Part shown: positions 35,770-48,069 of the stretch, in pieces
How positions within the stretch are numbered: the stretch's first letter is position 1
Layout: each line of letters opens with the position of its first letter
Assembly: GCA_946807835.1 (NCBI GenBank)
Contig: OX327699.1
Location: forward strand, 5,449,001-5,513,000
Origin: Ailanthus altissimus
Taxonomy: Eukaryota > Streptophyta > Magnoliopsida > Sapindales > Simaroubaceae
Direction of reading: 5' to 3'
Length of the DNA: 64,000 nt
Made by a program: the position numbers and the translations under genes
Notes under the pieces: model-generated
The model's input: only the letters and a program-made list of their open reading frames with translations
Databases searched by the model: none
Told to the model about the DNA's origin: nothing

Positions 35770-36298
35770 TTATTGAAGGAGAGAGATTGAGAAGTTGTTA
35801 AACTTGAGTCTAAACTCGTATCTATTTAGCTCGACAGTGATTAAAAGGATATTTTATTGGAGAAAAATAATACTCTGGCGGAGATTTTAACTATTGATTT
35901 GTTGTGGAAGTGGGTTATTTATTACTCCTGTTAATGTTGCTCATTTGGCAAGGCGAAGAAGCTTGTTAATGATTTAGTAATTTTGAAAACTCGCTGATCT
36001 TGTTGTTAAAGATTCTGAACTCGCTGCGAGTTGACAAGAGATACTAGATTTTAAATCAAATCTTTTAGAGTCACGACAACGCTATGATGAACTTTCTGAT
36101 GGGAAGAAGGTTTAATCTCATCGGTTGAAAGATTTTCTCGTAGGAAGGTTGACTAGAACCGATGCTTTTCACTTGTCTTCTTTGCATATTCGACTAGCTT
36201 TTACTGAAGATGATCTAAATCGTGATGGGGTAGATGTTTTAGATTTAGATTTAGATTTAGAGTCTAAGTCTGATGGTAGTGATGATTCTCTCAGATAA
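35770..36298 (+). pseudogene. Coiled-coil ORF remnant, antisense to the Tat-like gypsy genes
   Basis: One frame from 36008 to the stop at 36298 reads LLESRQRYDELSDGKKV, then (after one TAA) RLKDFLVGRLTRTDAFHLSS, HIRLAFTEDDLNRDG and a C-terminal acidic repeat of Asp-Leu pairs. Upstream, in another frame, about 35770-35890 reads KERD.EVVKLESKLVSI and KDILLEKNNTLAEIL. It is thus the C-terminal part of a coiled-coil protein with an acidic tail, broken by two in-frame stops and at least one frameshift. It lies on the opposite strand to the gag-pol at 48-51 kb. Several Tat-lineage elements carry an antisense extra ORF between pol and the 3' LTR. I do not know its function. Confidence 0.5.
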
Positions 36299-37289
36299 CA
36301 AGGAGTTGGTTCTAATATTCATCTTTCTGGATTGCTTTCTCAGAGGTATCAATGAGTCTTTTTGTTTATTTTATACTTTTATTTTTATTTGTCTGTTATT
36401 GTTATTCGATGTATAAATAATAAAAAGGAAAGAGTTCTGCTTATAAAGATGTTCCTACTGAAGTTGCCCTACTAAAGGATGCTTTTTAGATCTTTTATTT
36501 GTCTCCCATTTTTTGTACTTCTTAATTTTAAACTTTGTTACTTCTAGGTTCGCTAGTACGTTTCTTAGTGAATAAATATTTACTTTAATTGATAAACGTG
36601 TTTTAAGATTTTATTTTTATGATGTTGTACTTATTAGTTTATTTTAAGGCATGTTCTAAGGCATGCCTTTAGAATGTATTTGGATGATTTCATACTTGAC
36701 CCGATGAGAGTATACTTTGGATATTTTTAAGATGCATTGGATGAATTTTATTTTTGACTTGACAAGAGTATACTTTGGTGTATATCGAATGTCACTTTAG
36801 GTATATTTTGAGTTGTTTATTGAATGTTGATCATATATGCAACCTTTTTTCTTTTTCCTTTTAGGAAGTATTCAAACGACTTTTCTAATTTTTTGCTAAT
36901 TTTTGTCTTTTTTTTTTAATTATATATATAGATATAGATATATGCTTTATTTTAAGACCTGCATACTAAGCATATTTTGTGTATTATTTGGTATCAGATG
37001 AAATATTATGACATTTTTTTGTCAGTTGTTATATTTGAAATTAAAAATGTGTCATAAATATAGGTAAATAGTAAATTTTTTCACTCGAATTTTTTTTATA
37101 GTGTGATACGAGTACTCACTTCTTTTTTTTTTTGGGCTACGCAACTTATTTATTAGCTTTTTGATTGAATTTAATTGTATGACTATTCGTCTTCTTAAAC
37201 ACACGATATGATATATCACATTCTTAATTGTGTATGTAGTTAATTTTGACCTCTTATTTGATTGTAAGGTTTAATAATTTATCTTTCAA

Positions 37290-39218
37290 CTCTGAATAGG
37301 TGACATGACTAGTCATCCTTTCAATTATCAGTATGCAAAAAGATTAGTCACCTTTTTGTTTAAGATTATATGACATGATTAGTCATCTTTCAATCGTGTA
37401 ATTGTCCAATTGTCTTTTTAATTATGTGACTTATTTAGTCGCTTTTTTACTCATGCGACTTGTTTAAGTCATCTTTTTTTACTTTGATCTTGTGAGATGA
37501 TTGATCATCCTTTGATTTTGATCATGTGATATGATTGATTGTCCTTAGATTTTGATCATGTGATCTGATTAGTCGTATTTTGAATTTGATCGTGCAACAC
37601 AGTTAGTCATGTTTTGAGTGTGTGAGATAATTATATCTTTTAGCTTTTGAATGTATAACATAATTGGTCTTCGTTTTTGAACTATATGTATGTGACAAGA
37701 TTAATTGTCTTTGAGTTACAATTATGCGACAAGACTAATTATCTTTTTGATATGATGGTGTGACAACATACTCAGTCATCTTTTAATTATGATGTTGTGA
37801 CATACTCAGTGGTCTTTTGATTATGAACTTACAACATAATTAGTCATCTTTTATCTATGAGTGTGCGACATAATCAGTTGTCTTTCATTCGTGTGACTTT
37901 ATTTAGTCAATTTTCAATCGTGCAACGAGTTGTGCTATAATATAACTTGCTATTTTATTGTTTGCTTTTAATCCATAAAATTTTATTATCACGAGATAAT
38001 TATGAAGCGAACAACTTGTGTCTTGTGCAAATAATTTTTACTAATAACATTTTATTTGGAAGCTCGCGTAAATATGTATTTTGTGAGACATTGATAATTT
38101 GCAATTCATAAGGTTTGACAACTTGTGTGATTTAGCTACTTTCGGGATTTGGCAATTCATGTATTTTGGCAACTCACGTGTTTTTCAACTCTCGCATGTC
38201 TTTTTTCTTTTTTAGAAATCGTGTATTCAAGATTTGCAAGATCTGCTATTTGCACTTCCTGTTTATGAGGTGAAGCTTCTCTATTTTCTGATCATGATTT
38301 TTTTATTCATGCTATTGCCAAATTAGTTTAGGTAAGCAATTTGTGGCTCTTGACTATGATAGTGCAACATACTTAGTCGTTTTATAACTATAAGGATGCG
38401 ACATACTTAGTCGTCTTTTGATCGTTCAGTGAGTTACGCTGTAATGTACGTTACAATTTTTGTTGTCTTGCTTTATTTGACTATAAGATTTTATTTTCAA
38501 GATATGATTATAAGGTTAATAGCTTGCATCTTTTGTAGCTAATAATCTTTATTTGAAAACTTTGCATAGATGTGCACTTTTAAAGATTTTTTATGATTCA
38601 TATATTTTGATAATTCACCTGCTTTGACAGCTTGCATGATTTAACAATTTATGTGATTTGGCAACTCGCAAGATTTGATAGCTTGCATAATTTAACAACT
38701 TACGTGATTTGGTAACTTGCAAGATTTGACAACTCACTTGATTGGTTAACTCGCGAGATTTGACAACTCACATAATTTAGTAACTCGCAAGATTTGATAG
38801 CTCGTGCTTTTCTCCTCTTCTTAGGATTCTTTCTCTTCTTGGAACCCCTTGAAACTAGCTATAAGTATTAGTTGACAGAGTCTTAGTAGAAATCTTTTTT
38901 AGTTATGAGCATGTGACAAAATTAGTCATTTTTTTTTAATTTTAGGTTTGCAATATAATTAGTCATCTATTGATTATGAACATGCGACATAATTAGTCAT
39001 CTTTTGACTATGAATGCTAGCTTTATCAACATGAATGTACAATTATAATTAGCTATCTTTTAATATAATGGTGCGACATGATTAGTCGACTTTTGATTTG
39101 ATGATACAACATGACTAGTCGTCTTCTTGATTTTAAGTATGCAATATAATTAGTTACCTTTTGATTTTGAATGTATGACATAATTAGTCATCTTTGAATA
39201 ATAAGTATTCAATGTACT
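37290..39218. repeat. Large degenerate minisatellite, part 1 (CGACATRATTAGTCRTC)
   Basis: Several dozen imperfect units of roughly 30-50 bp are built on GYGACATRATTAGTCRTC followed by TTTTGATTNTGA. Variants include GACTTRTTTAGTCG, and around 38090-38220 and 38580-38800 a sister unit, AACTCGCAAGATTTGACAAC. The core GAC...GTC is an imperfect palindrome. No sustained ORF. It resumes at 47523 after the copia insertion. Confidence 0.85.
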
Positions 39219-39223
39219 TAGTT

Positions 39224-41346
39224 TGTTGTGAGAGATTTAATACATGTGGGTGTATGCATATGCTATTGTGTCTATTGCCTAAAATACGTATCATATACAT
39301 ATTTATACGCGGTGAAAGTGTGAAATATACAATAAACACAATAAATAAATATATTAATCACATTCATATATTAGAAAGGTTGAGAACTCACCTTAACGTA
39401 TAACGTTATACACGTATTTTTCTAAAGTTTGCATGGAGACCAACTAGTGGGCAGTTCTAGTCACCAACACGGTGGGTTTGATGAGCTAGAACAGCAGCTC
39501 TATATCCAACATGGGATTAACTCTTAATCTAAAAAATAGCCAGCTGTGTGTTTTTTATCATTTTCTCTAAAAGGATAGGGAAATGGAGAATTTGAAGCAA
39601 TCTATCATTACTTCAATTGGAAGCATAGAGAAAAATGAAACAATTTCATTTTTCCCTTCATTTTTTTTCTTTCTTCTTCTTTTCTTTTCTCCTTCTTTTT
39701 CTCTTCTTCTTTTCCTCCATTTCTCTTCTCTTTCTCGGCCAAATGCCCAAAAGCAAACACAGTTTCTCTCTTTCTCTCTCTCTCTCTCTATATATATATA
39801 AAATAAAATATTAATATAATATATTATATAATATAAATAATAATATAATAAAAATAATAATATAATAATATATTATATAATATAATAAGAGAGATATTTT
39901 GATTCTTTAACCATGAAATAATCAAAGTATAAAATGACTATTTAACCCCTCATAAATAGTTACCAAACATACCCTCTAATAAGTCCCATCAAATCTCACA
40001 CTTGGGTAAACTCAACTGAGGGTTTACAATATGCCATGTGTCATAATACAATTAGTAAACAATACTTATTAACTAATTATTGTATTTAACACTTAACTAT
40101 AGACATACACGCAATCTCGTGGTAGTACTGAATATTATTGGATTAAATAATTTAATCTGGCACGCTGCCCTAGTGCACAACGAGTACACTCTATATCACA
40201 GGACTCACTAGGTCCTACGCTCGATTTGTCAAATAAAACTAGTCCATGAGTCCGTGAGCAATGCCTCACACACACGTCACGGATATACAAATAAGCGCGT
40301 TAAACTATGCAAGTTGAGGTTACAACGTATACGTATAGTCATTCCGTCATGATATCTTGGATGTACGGGGATATAGATTATCATCGTCAAATCCCCTAGT
40401 GCTCATCCATGTCCTATCTTCAGACTTGTATCTCACTGAATAATATGCGCAAACTCATTTGCCATATTGTTCCACCCTGGCGAAACTTTTTTTTGGGATT
40501 AATACTTGTGGCCACAAGATTTTTCGAGATACAGTCTCAAAGCATCTTGATATCAAACTCCTTATACAAGCTGACGGATCTCATATCTATACACATCGGA
40601 CTTCATAAGCATCAGACCATACCCAGCGACACCTAGCGGTCACACTATAAAAGGTTTGTGACATGCGTGGAACCAAAGTATGGTGGATTACTTATAAGCC
40701 CACCGTCGCACTTAGGTCAAAAGACCACGTATACTACTTAACTCGAGAGGACTCTACATTGACAGTTTACATAGGATGTCTATCGGAGGTCCTCGTGAGT
40801 CTGTCCCATATCCAGTCTTAACTGGATACCCATATATCAATACGAGCTCTAAGCTCATGGTCGGCTAGGAACGACCATCTATACCCTATAGGTATGACAT
40901 ATGCTGATCCATATATAAAGGTATCCACCGATAGACCCGCATTAGTAGAAATAGATCAAGGACAATAATTTGAGAACATACTTGCGTAACTAGCATTTTC
41001 AGGCACCCGATTGCAACTCTTGCAACTATGTAGTTACTAGTATATTCCTAGGTCTATGTCCTATTATAAACAAGACTCCAACACTTGGATCTGCTGAGTA
41101 TTATAACCAACTAACACTTTACTGTGCTAACATTTAACATTTATATCTCTCAGTGTGGCTAACTATGAGCCCTTATCTAAATTCTTTTAGATCTGATCTG
41201 AACACTTTCAGGTCATACAATGTCTGTAACGTTACATTGTATAGTACCATATTAATAGGTATTAGCGATTTAATGAGAATGTACACTTGTATAGATACAC
41301 AAGTATATGTACATTCAGGGATGACACGTAAGCACCGAGCCTAACA
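39224..41346 (-). repeat. 3' LTR of the 8.3 kb copia element
   Basis: Shares long blocks with 45480-47522: GAGAGAT.TAATACATGTGGG, the pyrimidine-rich and (TA)n tract at 39650-39880, GTATCTCACTGAA, and GTCCCATATCCAGTCTTAAC. The long size and AT microsatellite inside are unusual but shared by both copies. Confidence 0.85.
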
Positions 41347-44300
41347 ATCTCCCACTTGCTCCAGTGCTATTCCTAATGCTATTCACACACATCGATTTTA
41401 CATGTTTCATAAACACTTTAAGAGTCATGGCCTTTAGATAGTGGGTCCGCTAAATTATTTATCAAGCACTTCTATAAATAATCACATCTCTTTTAGCCAA
41501 GATCTCTTTAGTCATGTGAGACTCATTTCAATATAATTATAGTACCGGTGTCCTCTTAGCACTTTGACTTGTACAATGGCCTTGTTTTATTGAAAATAAT
41601 GGGATAGGATCCATGTGTCTTGGAACTCTTCTAAGGCTAACGATAAACCTACGAATCCTCATTGTCGTTTCAGCTATGCTTTAAATAAATAAGCAATGAA
41701 TCCTAGTCTAGTGTAATTCTAACTCACTTAGTACTATTAAGAATGAGCACATTCCCAGATGTAGACTCTCTATCATCTAGGTTAAACGAGAAGCTGACTC
41801 CGTGCGTCTTCTCATTTATAAATTACTTTCTCCATATTTGAGAAACTTATCCTTTATACCCTTGAGGTACTTTAGGATATGATTGACTACCATCATATGG
41901 TGGTCACCTGAATCACACTAAAACCCACTCGTAACTCTTATAGCCAAACTGATCTCAGGTCTCAAATACATCACAACATACATCAAGCTCTAAAGAGTTG
42001 ACGTATTTGGTGTGTCAGACACTCTAACTTTTTCATCTTACATCTAAAGAGACACTCTCATCGAAAGATGAATACCAGGTCCAAAAGATACGTTAACTAA
42101 CTCATAGTTAACATACTGTACCCTTTTTAGGATACTATTGATGTGAAATAATTTGGGAGAGTTCTATCAGTTTTCTAGCTCTATCTCTATAAAGCTTTAT
42201 ACCTAGTATAAAAGAAGCCTCTCCTAAATCCTTCATGGAGAAATTCTTACGAATTACTTCTGACTAATTATAATATACCAACATCATTCCCAATGACTAG
42301 TATGCCATCAACAAAGAGCATCAAGAAAACTATCATGCTCCCACTGACCTTTCATGCAAATTAGACCAGAAGTCTAGCTAGATGTAAAACTTTCAGGCTA
42401 TTCTATAAATATCTCTAACTTGAGGTATCCATTTTGGAATGCCGGCCTTACATTCATCTGCCAAACTTCAAAGTCATAATATGCTGCAAGAGCCAATAAA
42501 ATACTAATCGACTTTAGCATCAATATTGGTCTAAAGGTTTCCTCTTATTTGATCCCAGATCATTAAGAATTATCTTTTTAGAACAAATATAGAGCCTAAA
42601 AGGACTTTACCTTCCATCTGGATCTCACTATCTCTTTGTAAACCCTTTACAACTAATGAGAATAATTCTCATGGGTAGCTTAACCAAGTCCCAGACTTGA
42701 TTATGATACATAGAGTCAATATTCATTTTTATAGCTTCTTGCTGTTTCCCTAATCGATGTCTAACATCGTCGCCTTGTAGGTCAAAGGATTATTTTCTTT
42801 TACTAAGAAAACTCCAAGTTCACCTTTAGGTATCAAACATACCTAAAAGGTGACCTAGAAATTCTTTTCGACTCATTTGGAGAATGTGCTAAAAGGCCAC
42901 TGCTTAATTGAGCCTGAGTTCCCATCATTGGTTCATTGATTACTAGATTGACTTTACCAAGTTCAATCTTTCTATTATTCCCATGATCTATGAGAAACTC
43001 TTCCTCAAGGATAACAGTATACCGAGAAACGAACACATTTTATTTCTCTGAATCATAGAATTAGTATCTTATTAGATTTACAGGATACTCAATGAACCTA
43101 TATTAGTACCTCTTGGGTGCTGTTTATCCTGCTGAGTAACTATTACAAAATAAGATACCCTACTGCGTAACTCTTACATAAGCAGGATAACCCCAAGTCT
43201 TAACATATTTAAGAAATGGCTTCCTTCTTTTCTGTATCTCATACGGAATGGAAGAAACAGCTTCTGATGAAACTCTACTTAATAAGCAGTTGTTATTAGA
43301 GCAGATTCTTACAAATTTAGATTGGTAACACTCATTATCAATCGGACTATAACTAATAAAGTCCAATTCCTCATTTCTTAAACATCATAATGTCGTGGAA
43401 TACCCAGAGGACTATAATGAGTGAGAATCTTATTCTTCCTTAAACAAACGGTAACTTGCTATTAATATACTCACTACCTCGATCTAATCAAAAGAATGTA
43501 ACATACATTCTGGTATATTTAGTCATCTCCATGAATACATTATTCATAAACTAGTTAACTCTTGATGGTCAGATTAAGAATTCAACTATACTTAACCAGA
43601 TGGATAAGTGTCTCACGCCTATATAACCTAACTTATATACCACAACTCTGTATGATTTAAAGATTTCGATCTACAGACATTTCTAATTGTATATATAATG
43701 TGCATTTATTAACTAACATTCAGCTAATAAACACATTATACTTATTATGTAATGCAACTATTGTATTGCATACAAGATGTAAGTCAAGTTGCCCAATAGC
43801 TTAGACCTGCAAGAAATCACAATTTCGTACTCTTAACTTTAACTTCTATTAGCTGTTGCATTCTAGTCTCTCTTATTCCCTACAACATATTGCAGATATG
43901 AGAGGGACATGCGGTATTTCATACCCAGCTTGAACTGGTATCATATGCCCTAAAAATATCTATGTGTGATAAGCATAAACCTGCGGGAGTCTTCTTGACA
44001 ATTATAAGGCTTGAAGGGCAGAGAGATTTCCAATACCCAACATTAATATAATGGAAACACTTTCTATCTACACGCTTTCTTGTTGATCTTTAGATAAATG
44101 TTGCATCTAAGGATTGATGCTAGGTATCTGCTTTATCTTCTTCTCTTCATACATCTGGTTTCATCAGATATACTTGGAGTAAAATGTGAAGCACTCTGAG
44201 CAAAGAGGATTACACACTCTATTTTCAATCCTCTAGAGAGGTGTTATCAGAATTACCTTACGGCAAACTCTGATCAATAATAAATTCAAAAATTTTTGAA

Positions 44301-44410
44301 TCTAGAACACTTATGAGATTCATTTGTCGGTTAGAGTAATTCCTAGTGCCCTAAAATTAGACAGCATCAACTATGCACACCAACTGGTTCGTGGTGGCCA
44401 TTTGACTTGA
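41347..44410 (-). pseudogene. Copia gag-pol pseudogene
   Basis: Heavily mutated remnants in the expected order on the minus strand. A gag start MATTNQLV lies near 44405. The end of the integrase region at 43366-43160 reads SRVSSEAVSSIPYEIQKRRK and KYVKTWGYPAYV. The linker at 43036-42833 reads FVSRYTVILEEEFL. The RT box near 42300-42340 reads FVDGILVIGNDVG, where the usual YVDD has Gly for the second Asp; SMKD-like and LYIEIE-like traces follow. RNase H toward 41400 is barely readable. Many stops and frameshifts; inactive. Confidence 0.75.
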
Positions 44411-44579
44411 CAGACCAAAATAACGGGAGATGTAAGCGAAATGATTATTAAATCACTAATAAACGTTTTAAATCATGGGTATACTAATTATACATTTTTT
44501 ATTTAAAACTCCCTCCTACTGTTTTACATAATCCCGGTAATCTCTCGAATGGAAAGATGATAGTTTAAATACTTTTAAA

Positions 44580-44960
44580 CTATACAGCGAAAAGTAGATC
44601 CTATTGAAATTTACTCGAGCCTCACGCTATAGCAATATTAGCCTTTGTAAACCCAACAGGTAGATAACATTTGTCAATTGCATCTCATACAACTCTTACC
44701 CCTTGATCCTGAATACACCTTATCTTCATGCTGTAGCAATATTGGGTAAGTGTAGTCCAAATTAACTTGTCAATGATTAAATATATGCTACCGATACTAC
44801 CCTTACATTGTAGCAATATTGGGCAATACTTTCACATATATTTGCCTTATCTCATATTTAACTGGTATAGTCCAAGCCTAACCGACCAAGTCCCTCACGC
44901 TGTAGCAATATTAGAAAAAGGCTGACGTGACTCATTTAACACCGTATTGACAAGACGGAT
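44580..44960. repeat. Repeated CTGTAGCAATATT motif in the copia leader
   Basis: Four copies of YACGCTRTAGCAATATTRG, spaced roughly 90-110 bp, lie between the 5' LTR and the gag remnant (near 44627, 44731, 44809 and 44899). Another local repeat, GATTTATAATGYAGACYGATAA, is present at 45145-45240. Confidence 0.75.
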
Positions 44961-45479
44961 CAGAATAAAATATTATCTCATAATGTAATATTCTTCAATC
45001 TGATTAAGAAAGATTTTTTTTTCTAGGTCTCTATTCTCCTAGGAAGTATGATTCTCAATTAATTATTTTTTTTTATGTAAGCACAACTAACCCCTACCAG
45101 TAGGGCTCCCATTGTGGTTACCAACATAGAAAAATTAATCTTGGTTTATAATGCAGACCGATAACTCTTTATCACTGTATCTCATAAACCCCGATTTATA
45201 ATGTAGACTGATAACGTTTATCACTACATCTCATAAATCAACACATGCAAAATTAATTTTAAAATATTGTAGCTATTAACAATAAAAATACTATTTATGT
45301 ACTATTGTTTAAATGAACAGTACACCGTTGTGGCGCCAGCCCCCTGGCGTTGCAGCGCATAGTACTTTCCATTTGGCATACCCATTTCAATACTTGAAAC
45401 GCACCATTTATACTGGAGTTTTTGTATCCATTCACTCAAACAACACCCAAATATATGTCCTAAATGGCTCTGATTTTAT

Positions 45480-45971
45480 TATTGTGAGAGATCTAATACA
45501 TGTGGGTTTATGCATGTCCTATTGCCTAAAATACGTATCATATACATATTTATAAGCGGCAGAAGTGTGAAATATATATTAAACACAATAAATAAATATA
45601 TTAATCACATGAATCTATTAGAAAGGTAGAGAACTCACCTTAATGTGTAACATTATATACATATTTTCTTGGAGTCCGCATGGAGACCAACTTGCGGGCA
45701 GTTCTAGTCACCAACACTGTGGGCTTGATGAGCTAGAATAGCAGCCCTATATCCAACACGTGATTAACTCTTAATCCAAAAAATAGCTAGGTGTGTATTT
45801 TTTATCCTTTTCTCCAAAAGGATAGGGAAATGGAGAATTTGAAGCAATCTATCATTGCTTCAATTAGAAGTATAGAGAAAAATGAAATAGTTTCATTTTT
45901 CCCTTCATTTTTTTTTCTTTCTTCTTCTTTTCCTCTATTTCTTGGCCAAATGCCCAAAAGCACACATACTT

Positions 45972-46005
<34 letters not shown>

Positions 46006-47522
46006 AATAATAAAATATTAATATAATATATTATATAATATAAATAATAATATGATAATATATTATATAATATAATAAAAGAGATATTTTGATTATTTAA
46101 CTATTAAATAATCAAAGTATGAAATAATCATTTTGTCCATCATGAATAGTTACCAAGCATATCTCTTAGTGGGTCTCACCAAATCTCACATTTGGATAAA
46201 CTCAACTGAGGGTTCACAATACATTACGTGTTATAATACAATTAGTAAATAATAATTATTAACTAATTGTTGTATTTAACAGTTAAATACAGACACGCAC
46301 GCATTCCCGTGATAGTATTGAATATTGTTTAATCTGACACCCTGCCCCAGTGCACAACAAGTACACTTCATATCGAGGGACTCACTTGGTCCTACGCCCG
46401 ATTCATCAAATGAAACTATTTCACGAGTCCGTGAGCAATACCCTATGCATACGTCACGGATATACAAATCAGCGCGTTGAACCATACAAGTTGAGGTTAC
46501 AACGCATACGTATAGTAATTCCGTCATGATCTTCTGGATGTGTAGGGATATAGATTATCATCGTCAAATTCCTTAATGCTCATCTATGTCCTATCTTCAG
46601 ACTTGTATCTCACTGAACAATATGCGCAAACTCATTTGCTATATTATTCCACCTTAATAGAACTCTTTCCTAGGATTAATACTTGTGGCCACAAGATTTT
46701 TCGAGATATAGTCTTAAAGTATCTTGATATAAAACTCCCTATTTGAGTTGACGGATCCCATATCTGTACACACCGGACTCCATAAGTATCAGACCATACC
46801 CAGCGGCACCCAATGGTCATACCATGAAAGGTCTGTGATATGCGTGGAACCAAAGTATGGTAGATCACTTAGAAGCCCATCGTGGCACTCAGGTCAAAGG
46901 ATCACGTATATTACTCAACTCGAGAGGACTCTCCATTGACGGCTTGCATAGGATGTCTATCGGAGGTTCTCGTGAGTCTGTCCCATATCCAGTCTTAACT
47001 GGATACCCATATGTCAATACGAGCTCTAAGCTTACGGCCGCTAAGAACGACCATCTATACTCTATAGGTACGACATATGCTGATCCATATATAAAGGTAT
47101 CCAACGACAGACTCGCATCAGTAGAAATAGATCAGGGATAATAATTTGAGAACATACTTGCGCAATTAGCATTTTCTGGCACCCAATTGTAACTCTTGCA
47201 ACTATGCAGTTACTAGTATATTCCCAGGTCTATGTTCTATTACAGACTAGGCTCCAACTCTTGGATCTACTGAGTATTATAACCAGCTAACACTTAGTTA
47301 TGCTAACATTTAGCTTTTATATCTCTCAACGTGGCTAACTATGAGCCCTTATCTAAACTCATTTAGATCTAATCTGAATACGTTCAGATTGTACAATGTC
47401 TATAACGTTACATTGTATGGTACCATATTAATGGGGATTAACAATTTAATGGGAATGTACGCTTGTATAAATACACAAGTATGTGTACATTCAGGGATGG
47501 CATGTAAGCATCGACCCTATTA
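45480..47522 (-). repeat. 5' LTR of the 8.3 kb copia element
   Basis: Partner of the LTR at 39224-41346. Its right end reads CCCTATTA instead of GCCTAACA, so the terminal bases have mutated. It contains CT/TA microsatellites at about 45970-46080. Short ORFs inside it appear in both LTRs and are not genes. Confidence 0.85.
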
Positions 47523-48063
47523 TAGTCATCTTTGAATTATAAGTATGAATGGTATGACATATATTTGTCATCTTTTTGGTTTGTGTGACTTATTTAGTCA
47601 GCGTTTATAAGTATAAATGGTGCGACGTATGTTCATCAACTTTTTGATTTGTACGACTTGTTTAGTCCACTCTTTAATATGAATGGTGCGACGTATGTTT
47701 GTTGAGTTTTTTTATTTAAATGTGTGACATGATTAGTCGGCTTTTTAATATGAATGATGCAACGTATGTTCATCATCTTTGTGATTTGCGCAACTGGTTT
47801 AGTCATCTTTTTTATAAGAATAGTGCAACGTATGTTTGTCGAATTTTAGCTTTAAATGTGTGACATAATTAGTCAGCTTTTAGCTTTGAATGTGCGATAT
47901 GTTTAGTTGAGTTTTAGCTTTGAGTGTGCAACGTATGTTCGTTGGCTTTTTGATTTGTGCGACTTATTTAGTTGGCTTTTGTAATATGAATGTTGAGACA
48001 TTGTTTGTCAATTTTTTTGATTTATGCGACTTTTTTAGTCGGCTTTTATAATATGAATGAAGT
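47523..48063. repeat. Large degenerate minisatellite, part 2
   Basis: Continues part 1 after the copia element. Units here are mostly GTGCRACGTATGTTYRTYR alternating with GTGTGACATAATTAGTCAGC and GCGACTTRTTTAGTCGGC. At 48063 it gives way to the truncated RT of the Tat-like gypsy element. Confidence 0.85.
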
Positions 48064-48069
48064 TGTGAC

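Larger units (their letters stand above)
39224..47522 (-). mobile_element. Copia retrotransposon (8.3 kb, minus) inserted in the minisatellite
   Basis: The left LTR (39224-41346) and right LTR (45480-47522) are about 2.0-2.1 kb and diverged. On the minus strand the 3' LTR starts TGTTAGGCTCGG directly after the purine tract AGCAAGTGGGAGAT, the usual copia PPT edge, and ends CTCTCACAACA. The primer site next to the right LTR is decayed (ATCAGAGCCATTT remains of the initiator tRNA-Met type). Flanks TAGTT (39219-39223) and TAGTC (47523-47527) fit a 5-bp target duplication with one change, within the repeat motif TTAGTC. Pol is heavily mutated. Confidence 0.85.

Noticed and set aside
37290..39218. 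CRISPR-like array
   Set aside because: Units are degenerate without constant spacers, the DNA is from a plant, and no cas genes exist.
46276..47141. Several 70-94 aa ORFs on both strands
   Set aside because: They lie inside the copia LTR, partly repeat in the other LTR with breaks, and have no domain.
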